Assembly: GCA_003354225.1 (NCBI GenBank)
Contig: PIVH01000419.1
Location: 1 to 5,853, forward strand
Direction: 5' to 3'
DNA: 5,853 bases
DNA from: Globobulimina sp.
Taxonomy: Eukaryota; Foraminifera; Rotaliida
Part shown: one piece after another, positions 1-5,853 of the stretch
Position numbering within the stretch: the stretch's first letter is position 1
How the letters are laid out: the number at the start of each line of letters is the position of its first letter
Notes under the pieces: generated by a model
Told to the model about the DNA's origin: nothing
Database searches by the model: none
The model's input: only the letters and a program-made list of their open reading frames with translations
Translations under genes and position numbers: made by a program

Positions 1-1
1 A

Positions 2-466
2 AAAAAGAGAACGCCAAAATATTTCGAAAACGAACACACCAAAATATTTCGAGAAAGTGCGCGAACGACAAGAGAGGAAAAAGAAAAAGGAATAACATTA
101 AAGCTTTTGCATGATTATGAATCTGATGTTATATTTGAGATAGATTCCGATGATAAAAAAATTAAATATAATTATAATATCGAAAAGATTGGCTTTAAAA
201 ATGGAACAGTAAAAGATGTATCGATATATTTAGGGGGAGAGCATGAATGGATATTGTTAAGAAATATTAAGAATATTAGAAAAAGTGAATTTGTCAAATA
301 TTATTCGATTGATGATAATATTTCAATTCAGAAGAAGGTAGAAAGTAAAATGAACAAAATAAAAATACAAATTTTAAGGAGTTATAATGGTACTAAACAG
401 GAAGAAACCACATATTATTTCAAAATATTTAGCCTGGCAACTTTTTCATATGGAAATGAACGCTAA
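2..466 (+). CDS. 3' end of a protein gene, C-terminal beta-rich (possibly discoidin-like) domain, partial
   Basis: The frame is open from base 2 to the TAA at 464-466 (154 codons). It has no ATG before codon 116 or so, near position 350, so this is a C-terminal fragment or terminal exon of a gene starting upstream. The first ~35 codons are Lys/Glu/Arg-rich and may be linker, intron or UTR; a splice acceptor near AAAG at 100-103 is possible. From about position 110 the protein alternates hydrophobic and polar residues like a beta-sandwich. It has a Trp-containing strand (EWILL near 245-259) and closes with KIKIQILRSYNGT and YYFKIFSLATFSYG. That ending resembles the last strands of galactose-binding/discoidin-like domains as I remember them from protist proteins, which is a tentative fold guess only. 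The function is not recognised. The gene converges on the large minus-strand gene, with its stop 92 bases from that gene's stop. Confidence 0.6.
   Translation, partial: KKRTPKYFENEHTKIFRESARTTREEKEKGITLKLLHDYESDVIFEIDSDDKKIKYNYNIEKIGFKNGTVKDVSIYLGGEHEWILLRNIKNIRKSEFVKYYSIDDNISIQKKVESKMNKIKIQILRSYNGTKQEETTYYFKIFSLATFSYGNER
14..52 (+). repeat. imperfect direct repeat, 14-base identical core
   Basis: The 14-mer CCAAAATATTTCGA occurs at 14-27 and again at 39-52, with similar flanks. The offset of 25 bases is not a multiple of three, so the copies are read in different frames (PKYFE versus TKIFR). This weakens the case that this stretch is conserved coding sequence. Confidence 0.7.
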
Positions 467-558
467 ACAACGACTATAATAACGTTTTTGTAAGTATAAA
501 ATAATAAAAAAAGTTTTTTGACAAGCTGCAGATTATTGGTTTTTTTGTAATGTTAGTT
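467..558. other. convergent intergenic region
   Basis: This 92-base AT-rich gap separates two genes that converge tail to tail, so it must hold both 3' untranslated ends. It has an A-run followed by a T-run (505-519) that could form a weak hairpin. On the minus strand the only polyadenylation-like hexamer seen is the variant AATAAT near 532-537. No coding frame or RNA gene is visible. Confidence 0.6.
503..508 (+). promoter_or_regulatory. candidate polyadenylation signal AATAAA
   Basis: An exact AATAAA lies 37 bases after the stop of the first gene, inside an A-rich stretch and followed by a T-rich stretch. Position and motif suit a 3' end signal for that gene. The hexamer is common by chance in DNA this AT-rich, and the lineage may not depend on it. 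Confidence 0.35.
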
Positions 559-3500
559 TCAATACGATTTGATTCCTGGCTTTGTTTCGTCATTTGTAGG
601 TGTACAAACTCTATACAGTGCTCCCCTGATCACTGCTAAATGTGGTTGTCTTGGAGAGTAAAATACTTTGTTTGGAAAGTCTTTCTTCAATCTGGAAATC
701 AAATACTGACTTCTTGCAAATCCGCCAGTCACTAAAATGCTATCACAATCAATACATGCTGTCTCATTCAATACGTTTTGCAAAAATGATGTTATTTTAT
801 CCAATATTTCTTGATGTAAAAATAACCAGCCATTTTTATTTATTTTTAAAACAGCTCTGCCCAATTTAAACGCACTCATTTCCTTCTCTTTATTTTCAAT
901 ATTTGCTACTTGATATCCTTCAATTTTCTTTTTAATTTCTTTATACATTGGATCGTTTCTTCTCTTTTTCTTTAGCTTTACTAAGCTTCGTTGAATTGCA
1001 TAACAAAACGGTACATTCCAATATTCGCTTTCCAATTTTAATGGCAAACTCATTTTTGACATCTCAAATTCTTTTCGTTGCTTAATCCATTGCATTGGTT
1101 GCCGCTCTCTAATATGTTCAATAATATTTGATGGGATAAGATCAGTTAATAACGACATAAATTTATCTCCAATTGCTAATGATCCATGCAACATTCCATC
1201 ACAATATGTCGTTGGTGAAACGAAATTATTCTCAATATCCACAACAGCGGCATCCACAGTACAAGCCCCGCAATCCAACACTAACAATTCTTGCCGCTTA
1301 ATTCCCGACTCATTTTTTGCGAAATAGCATGCTGCAGCAACAGCTTCTGATATTATTTCAAAATGTTTCATTCCAGCAGCTTCCATCGCTTTTTTCATTA
1401 TTTGAACACTACTTCGATTCCGTATGATTAGTACAGGTGCTGTTACCACCCAATATATCCTATCTTTACCAATATCATCAATACCCGCTAATTTATTGAA
1501 TGAATTAATAAAACGCAATGAATGTTGAATAATACATTCGAATGACTTAGTAATTAATACTGACAACGGCAACGATGATACACCATCGGATGCTTTAATT
1601 TCTATACCTCCTTTCAAATGATCTTTGCTGTATAAATATGGCTTAAAGTATTGGAAATACATATATTTATCCTGTTGTTTTTTTTCTTTTGCTTTGGCAT
1701 ATCTCTCTTCTGCAACATAACCAAAAGCCACTGCTTCTTTTGTTGTTTTGTCAATTAACAGAGCCGCGAGATTTTTTTGCAATTCAACAGAGGCTCTCGA
1801 ATCGCTCCAATCTTGAACTATTCGCTGGTGATCTGGGGCATCAGCAAGACAAAATGCAGCAGAAAACCCAAACGATCCAAAATCTATTGCAACAATTTGA
1901 TCAACAGCCAATGTTTCAAGCTTAGAGAGTTTGCCGCCTTTTGGCCAGTGTTCCGCCAACAATTCATACACATTTAAATGATGATTATTTTTCGCAGCTG
2001 AAAGCGCGGAAAGTCCTTCAAAGTCCTTCAAAGTCATTTTGATTGACTGTTTAATCAATAATTTAACAATTTCAATATGTCCATATAAAGAAGCAATTAA
2101 TAATGGTGTTCTGCCTTCAGTGGTCGTTGCAACGTTAACATTAATATGATCGGTTGATAACAATGTTGCTACAAATTTTGTGTTTCCTTCCTTACACGCA
2201 ACGTATAATGCGGTGGCACCATCTTCTTCTCTTTTTTCATTAACATCATAAGAGGGATATAAACGCAATAAGTTTAATAAAGCATCGTAATGTCCATATT
2301 GACATATTTCAATCAAATTGCATTGGTCGATGTTGGTTGAAATACATAATGTTTTGCATTGTTTTTGGGTCGTTGATATTTGCTTCATTCTTGACTCCAA
2401 CTTCAATAATTTGACACGATCGTTTTTTGTCTTATGATTAAATTTCTGTATTAATTGTTCAATTGTCATTGTGCTTTCATCTGGATCAAATATTAGAATT
2501 TGCCTTAAATTTTGTGATGTGACTTTAAATGATAATAATTGAGCTAAAATATCATCATTCAATACAACACTCAAAGTGCGTTGTTTTGTGTAATTCTGCG
2601 ATTCATTGTCGGTATCAGTATCAGTATCGGTGTCAGTTTTTACATCGTCAGTTTTTGCATCGTCAGGATTGCTTTGAATATAATTATAATATTTTATGGT
2701 GATAACATTACCGAATAACTTACATAATTTATCTATGTATAACCAGTTATTTTTATCACCAATGAAAAATGGTTTTACTTTCTTATACCCATATTTTACG
2801 GATTTATGTCCATAGTTTTTATACTGGAATTTATTTTGATTCATCAGCCATAAATTTATATTTATCGCTTTTATTTGAACTGCAATGTTACCAAATAACT
2901 GGTTCACATATTGTGGATATAAAGAATATTCTTTGTTTGCCATTGCTTCGTAATATTCAATAAATTTGCCACTCACAATATCCTTATTTATGACCGCTTG
3001 ATCATCCAATATGTTATTTAAAATATCCATTGCTTTGCACTCCCACACATAAGTCTGACCCAATGGAACATGCGTGATCGACTCTATTCGAAGTTGAATG
3101 TGAAGAAATAGTCTCTCGTCCTCCGCAGGAAAGTCACTCACAGCTCGACAGTCAAAAAACGAATAAAAATGAGGTGCGTCGTGCAATTTGTTCAGCTGTA
3201 ATACCAATCCGTATCCATTAGAAAAAGTTACTGCCACTTGCATTCTCCCAGTGGTGCTTAGAGGGCCGTACATCCATCCGATGACAGAGCCAAATACCAT
3301 CGGTTTATTGATGCCGTGGTACACCACATTGCCAAATGTCTCATCCACCACATCGTCCCCAAATATATGTATAGCTTCATATAAATGTCTCGACCAATGA
3401 TGAAATGCGCTGTTTCTTGCAATCAATTCCTTATCCGATTCACCTGGCAATTTACGGAAAGTATCGCTGAATTTTGCAGATAATTCATCAAAACAACAAT

Positions 3501-5040
3501 AAAAACGCATCGATAATACTGCTTCAATGGTCATTGGCGCGCCTAGCATGATTCCGGTGTCTTGCTGTTTGACCTCATCACCAATCAGATAATAACACTC
3601 CCGCTGTTTTCCATAATCTGAGTTCAAATAATCCTCCGCTTTTTTAACTTCATCGTCATATTCTTCTAACGGAACATCGACAAATTTATTTTCTAATATT
3701 TCCCTCTTCAAATCTTGATATTTTGGGGGTATATACCAACGATTCTCTTTATACCGAGTCCAATATTTATATTTATAGCCGAAACTATATTGAATATTAT
3801 TTTGAGCGCATACGTGTTCTCCAGCAGTTATTTGGTGTGTTTTTGCTGCTTTCTCTTCCTCATCGTTTGTATCGTTTTTATTGTCTGTTTGAACCACTTG
3901 AGATACAAATTTATTGTTAGTAAATCTATCCAAACCGGCTATTTCCCTCAGTTTTGTTTTTTTTGTCCGTATGAGCTGCTGCAATTTTTGGAAGGTGGGG
4001 TCTGAATAATTCGTATGAATAACATCGCTCTGCAATTCGTAATTAGAATTCTCATCGCTTTTATTATCACTCAATCGATATATCATTTCTTTCTCTTTTT
4101 CCGTCAAACGATAATTTAAATCGAATGAATGGAATAAATAGCAATGGATAACATCAATTTGTTTATGCAAATAAACTACATTTTCATCATCAGCGTCATA
4201 TATCTTATTTCTTTTCGAGTCTCTTCTGTCTCTGAAATTTCTTAGCAACGGCTTACAATCTCTTAAATTATTACATTTAACATAATTATGGCAGAAATAA
4301 TCAATAATTTGCTGCAATTCATCATGATGTTTGAACAGAATATGATGATAATCATTGTATAGCAATTCTGCACCATAGTTTATGGCATCATCTTCAAAGT
4401 ATTTATCAATCAAATTATTATTTATTTTATATTCACTCAAAATTGCACCGACGCGGTTTATGGAGTAACAACTTTTGCAGATACCATCGCATTCAGTCAC
4501 GCTTGAATTTGAACCGAACCATTGTTGGATATTATTTTCATTTTTCTTTTCATCGCTGAGCTGAATGATATTTTCCGTCTCATTCTCATCATCGCCAATT
4601 GCAATGATTGGTTTTCGTTCAATTGATTGTGTTAAAAGATTGGTTAACTTTTGTCTGTATTTATCATTTTCTGTTCTCAGTTGAAGTATGATGGTTTTTT
4701 GTTCATTAAACTCTTTTTTTAATTTATTGTGTGCAAATTGTAATTGTTCAAATTTGACTTTATAATCAATATCTGTTTCTTTGTGGACATGTATTTGTGG
4801 GCTTTTTTGTTCAGTAATATCGGTTTTGGGTTTATGAGATTCTAAAAATTCTATGGCGTCTGCAACGTTGGAATGTAGTTGTGCTGCCTTGAAAGACAAT
4901 GATTCGTCGAAACCCATTGCCATCAATTTTTCGTAGCATTGTAATTGTTTGAAAAATACGTCGTCATTTGGCTGCTGTACCGGGTGTTGATGCCGCTTGG
5001 TGGCCACCCTCCCGACTGCAGCATGTTGCGCTGCACCCAT
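559..5040 (-). CDS. UBA / coiled-coil / ART-like / ankyrin / HSPA12-like HSP70 multidomain protein
   Basis: A single open frame of 1493 codons with a TGA stop. The start is the ATG at 5040; the frame continues upstream to a stop at 5131-5133 with no other ATG, and the next ATGs fall inside the UBA domain. Domains by residue from this start: UBA 33-71 (MAMGF... AIEFL); coiled coil ~92-140; Cys/His-rich protist domain ~184-325 (C184, C188, C191, IHCYLFH at 298-304); ADP-ribosyltransferase-like region ~500-660 (YHG 574-576, STT 595-597, E640-x-E642); conserved linker ~700-790 (NWLYIDKLCKLFGN); Asp-Thr repeat ~792-811; four ankyrin-type repeats ~905-1033; HSPA12-like ATPase ~1047-1480. The ATPase shows phosphate 1 (D1053-FG), connect 1 (SEAVAAA 1231-1237), phosphate 2 (D1256-CGACTVD) and adenosine (VTGGFARS 1437-1444) motifs. 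It ends about 15 residues after the last ATPase motif, so there is no HSP70 substrate-binding domain. No signal peptide or membrane segment is evident, so it is probably cytosolic or nuclear. The role is inferred as a ubiquitin-linked chaperone or signalling scaffold. ART activity is uncertain because the usual Arg is His. Confidence 0.9.
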   Translation of the reverse strand: MGAAQHAAVGRVATKRHQHPVQQPNDDVFFKQLQCYEKLMAMGFDESLSFKAAQLHSNVADAIEFLESHKPKTDITEQKSPQIHVHKETDIDYKVKFEQLQFAHNKLKKEFNEQKTIILQLRTENDKYRQKLTNLLTQSIERKPIIAIGDDENETENIIQLSDEKKNENNIQQWFGSNSSVTECDGICKSCYSINRVGAILSEYKINNNLIDKYFEDDAINYGAELLYNDYHHILFKHHDELQQIIDYFCHNYVKCNNLRDCKPLLRNFRDRRDSKRNKIYDADDENVVYLHKQIDVIHCYLFHSFDLNYRLTEKEKEMIYRLSDNKSDENSNYELQSDVIHTNYSDPTFQKLQQLIRTKKTKLREIAGLDRFTNNKFVSQVVQTDNKNDTNDEEEKAAKTHQITAGEHVCAQNNIQYSFGYKYKYWTRYKENRWYIPPKYQDLKREILENKFVDVPLEEYDDEVKKAEDYLNSDYGKQRECYYLIGDEVKQQDTGIMLGAPMTIEAVLSMRFYCCFDELSAKFSDTFRKLPGESDKELIARNSAFHHWSRHLYEAIHIFGDDVVDETFGNVVYHGINKPMVFGSVIGWMYGPLSTTGRMQVAVTFSNGYGLVLQLNKLHDAPHFYSFFDCRAVSDFPAEDERLFLHIQLRIESITHVPLGQTYVWECKAMDILNNILDDQAVINKDIVSGKFIEYYEAMANKEYSLYPQYVNQLFGNIAVQIKAININLWLMNQNKFQYKNYGHKSVKYGYKKVKPFFIGDKNNWLYIDKLCKLFGNVITIKYYNYIQSNPDDAKTDDVKTDTDTDTDTDNESQNYTKQRTLSVVLNDDILAQLLSFKVTSQNLRQILIFDPDESTMTIEQLIQKFNHKTKNDRVKLLKLESRMKQISTTQKQCKTLCISTNIDQCNLIEICQYGHYDALLNLLRLYPSYDVNEKREEDGATALYVACKEGNTKFVATLLSTDHINVNVATTTEGRTPLLIASLYGHIEIVKLLIKQSIKMTLKDFEGLSALSAAKNNHHLNVYELLAEHWPKGGKLSKLETLAVDQIVAIDFGSFGFSAAFCLADAPDHQRIVQDWSDSRASVELQKNLAALLIDKTTKEAVAFGYVAEERYAKAKEKKQQDKYMYFQYFKPYLYSKDHLKGGIEIKASDGVSSLPLSVLITKSFECIIQHSLRFINSFNKLAGIDDIGKDRIYWVVTAPVLIIRNRSSVQIMKKAMEAAGMKHFEIISEAVAAACYFAKNESGIKRQELLVLDCGACTVDAAVVDIENNFVSPTTYCDGMLHGSLAIGDKFMSLLTDLIPSNIIEHIRERQPMQWIKQRKEFEMSKMSLPLKLESEYWNVPFCYAIQRSLVKLKKKRRNDPMYKEIKKKIEGYQVANIENKEKEMSAFKLGRAVLKINKNGWLFLHQEILDKITSFLQNVLNETACIDCDSILVTGGFARSQYLISRLKKDFPNKVFYSPRQPHLAVIRGALYRVCTPTNDETKPGIKSY
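2011..2036 (-). repeat. 10-base tandem repeat inside ankyrin-coding sequence
   Basis: The plus strand reads AAGTCCTTCA at 2011-2020 and 2021-2030, then a partial third copy AAGTCA. On the coding strand the same ten bases are read in two frames, giving LKD and then FEGL. The second reading falls on the ankyrin consensus position Asp-x-x-Gly-x-[ST]-Ala-Leu. A 10-base duplication would shift the frame, yet the frame is intact on both sides. Confidence 0.8.
2608..2667 (-). repeat. in-frame short tandem repeats coding for Asp/Thr/Lys
   Basis: Two adjoining repeat types lie in the large gene. A degenerate 6-base unit (plus strand GTATCA-like, ~2608-2636) codes for Asp-Thr pairs. A 15-base unit, plus strand GTCAGTTTTTRCATC at 2632-2646 and 2647-2661, differs at one base and codes for DDAKT/DDVKT. 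Both units are multiples of three, so length changes keep the frame. They sit in an acidic linker between the ART-associated region and the ankyrin repeats. Confidence 0.85.
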
Positions 5041-5168
5041 TGAGTTAGTGAGTTTTTTTGCAACACAAATACTGACATATATGTTTGATAACCAGCCCCT
5101 TTGCAAATGTACAGTAGCTTGAAAACGAAGTCACTCCATCTAACACACCAACTAAATAAGCAAACATC
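5041..5168. promoter_or_regulatory. divergent intergenic region, presumed shared promoter
   Basis: These 128 bases separate the ATG of the large minus-strand gene (5040) from the ATG of the plus-strand gene (5169), so both 5' ends must lie here. A TATA-like palindrome CATATATG at 5076-5083 is 36-43 bases upstream of the minus-strand ATG. On the minus strand CTAAC at 5044-5048, close to an AG further downstream, could be a splice branch site, so a small 5' intron for the large gene is not excluded. No specific regulator site is recognised. Confidence 0.45.
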
Positions 5169-5323
5169 ATGTCAATCCCAACTGACATTGATGAGTTAAA
5201 ACGGCGCATGAAATTAATGGGTGTCTCAGATGAAGATCTTGACAAATTTCAGGACGAAGTGGATGATGAAGGTTATGACATTGAATCCATCGAAGAAGAC
5301 ATATCAGATCGAGAACAATCTCT
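5169..5323 (+). CDS. first exon, acidic SAM/UBA-like N-terminal module
   Basis: An ATG at 5169 with A at -3 opens 51 complete codons plus two bases before a proposed splice donor at 5324. The peptide is helical and acidic: ELKRRMKLMGVSDEDLDKF, then DDEGYDIESIEED. The pattern of a Met-Gly-Val turn, an Asp/Glu-rich helix and GYDIESI recalls SAM-type or UBA-type interaction domains as I remember them; the exact fold is not certain. Without splicing the frame runs to a TGA at 5364-5366 and gains an abrupt hydrophobic tail (LLLDFFHIAHFLIL), which looks like intron read-through. It is transcribed divergently from the large gene and probably joins the frame starting at 5581. Confidence 0.55.
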
Positions 5324-5580
5324 GTTGCTTGATTTTTTTCATATCGCTCATTTTCTTATTTTATGAAATCCCATATCCATTCCTCCAGTCATTGATATTA
5401 TTTGTGAGTGATATGAATGCGTATAATGCAATTTTCGTTTTTGAGGTACTTTTTTTACAGTCGATATCTCTCAAAAACAAAAAATGCAGATTTTAAGATC
5501 CATTAATAAACTCATGATCAGCACAAAATAATTAATTAAAACACTTTGGTTCACAGCATTTCATTTTTTAATTTGTACAG
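5324..5580 (+). other. proposed intron (GT...AG, 257 bases)
   Basis: The interval begins GTTGCT and ends with a T-rich tract and TTGTACAG at 5573-5580. Removing it joins a codon split two bases plus one and keeps the frame: the upstream SL continues as NREDFLFKMGNKE. The interior is T-rich, with stops in all three plus-strand frames. The donor GTTGCT is weak. Alternative acceptors are CAG ending at 5557 and at 5460. If the intron is wrong, this stretch of about 240 bases between the two frames holds nothing else I can identify. Confidence 0.45.
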
Positions 5581-5853
5581 AAATCGCGAGGATTTTCTTT
5601 TTAAAATGGGAAACAAAGAAACAATGAGAAAAGCCAAAGCCACAGTGACTAAAACAGAGAAGTTTGATTTTCAAATATTTAAAACAAACAGAACTGAATG
5701 TAATTGCAGTGAATACGACGAGGAAATCATCAAAAATTGCGATCATTTATTACGGATAGCATACGGCTTACGATATTACCAATTATTATGTGGTAAAAAC
5801 TCGAACTCGAACTCAGAAGCAATATTTAGCGAATATAATTTTGTAGCAATGCA
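5581..5853 (+). CDS. second exon, Cys/His-type protist domain protein, partial at window end
   Basis: The frame is open from 5540 and runs off the window end. If unspliced, it would start at the ATG at 5606 (MGNKETMRK, which would also suit N-terminal myristoylation). The spliced reading begins at 5581 and reaches this Met internally. Counting from the 5606 Met, it has C32, C34 and C45, and then the spacing C45-x2-L-x-R50-I-x3-L55-x2-Y58. The same spacing occurs in the large gene at C191-x2-I-x-R196-V-x3-L201-x2-Y204. It is therefore read as the start of the same protist domain. An Asn-Ser repeat follows at 5798-5815. The function is not recognised; the rest of the domain lies beyond the window. 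Confidence 0.65.
5798..5815 (+). repeat. AACTCG hexamer tandem repeat (Asn-Ser)
   Basis: Three successive units, AACTCG, AACTCG and AACTCA, code for Asn-Ser three times. The repeat falls in the loop after the shared motif, where this protein is longer than the matching part of the large gene by about five residues, so it looks like a local expansion. Confidence 0.8.

Noticed and set aside
107-466. Complete 119-residue gene starting at 107
   Set aside because: The codon at 107-109 is TTG and the frame is open further upstream to base 2, so this is a fragment of a longer gene.
490-531. Consensus splice donor GTAAGT at 490 with CTGCAG ending at 531
   Set aside because: It lies after the TAA of the first gene, whose C-terminal domain seems complete. 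A 42-base intron in the 3' untranslated region cannot be excluded but has no support.
467-558. Retrocopy origin of the large intronless gene
   Set aside because: Only a 7-base A-run follows its stop on the coding strand, and no target-site duplication is visible, so there is no direct sign of retroposition.
3715-4005. Plus-strand frame with hydrophobic, membrane-like sequence
   Set aside because: It is antisense to the middle of the large gene. The hydrophobic look comes from reading Lys/Glu/Asn-rich codons on the opposite strand.
5041-5106. N-terminal extension of the large protein by 22 residues from position 5106
   Set aside because: The codon at 5104-5106 is TTG, not ATG, and the gene is eukaryotic in character. 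The first ATG in frame is at 5040 and already includes the whole UBA domain.
5045-5245. Minus-strand frame of 66 codons across the divergent region
   Set aside because: It overlaps the first exon of the plus-strand gene on the other strand and has no domain-like pattern.
5561-5746. Minus-strand frame rich in Phe, Cys and Ile
   Set aside because: It is the antisense of the second exon of the plus-strand gene, which carries the motif shared with the large gene.
1-5853. CRISPR array, tRNA, rRNA or transposon ends
   Set aside because: No spaced repeats, cloverleaf, rRNA-like sequence, transposase motif or terminal inverted repeats were found on reading both strands.

Overview
The window looks like nuclear DNA from an AT-rich eukaryotic microbe, most likely an amoeboid protist. 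The standard code fits, and there are no Shine-Dalgarno-spaced gene starts or operon-like packing. The proteins combine eukaryotic modules (UBA, ankyrin, HSPA12-type HSP70 ATPase) with a Cys/His domain and an ADP-ribosyltransferase-like domain. From memory, similar domains are abundant in rhizarians such as the foraminiferan Reticulomyxa. The organism call is an inference from style of protein, not from a database match.

Layout from left to right. (1) 2-466, plus strand: the 3' end of a gene that begins outside the window. It ends in a beta-rich segment resembling a galactose-binding/discoidin-like domain. (2) 467-558: a 92-base gap between converging genes, with an AATAAA signal for gene 1. 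(3) 559-5040, minus strand: a 1493-residue uninterrupted reading frame. Its order is UBA, coiled coil, Cys/His-rich protist domain, ART-like domain, a conserved linker, an Asp-Thr repeat, about four ankyrin repeats and an HSPA12-like HSP70 ATPase domain. The first ATG is at 5040; the frame runs on to 5130 without another ATG. (4) 5041-5168: a 128-base divergent intergenic region, presumably a shared promoter. (5) 5169 to the window end, plus strand: a gene probably split by one intron (proposed 5324-5580). It has a short acidic N-terminal exon that looks SAM-like, then a second exon starting the same protist domain found in gene 3.

The two divergent genes share a spaced motif, C-x2-[IL]-x-R-[IV]-x3-L-x2-Y, and each places a small helical domain in front of it. 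They are therefore probably distant members of one lineage-specific family. The large gene is the main item of interest. It joins a ubiquitin-binding type module, a possible ADP-ribosyltransferase fold and a chaperone-type ATPase in one polypeptide, which suggests a protein quality-control or signalling scaffold. No substrate or activity can be read from the sequence.
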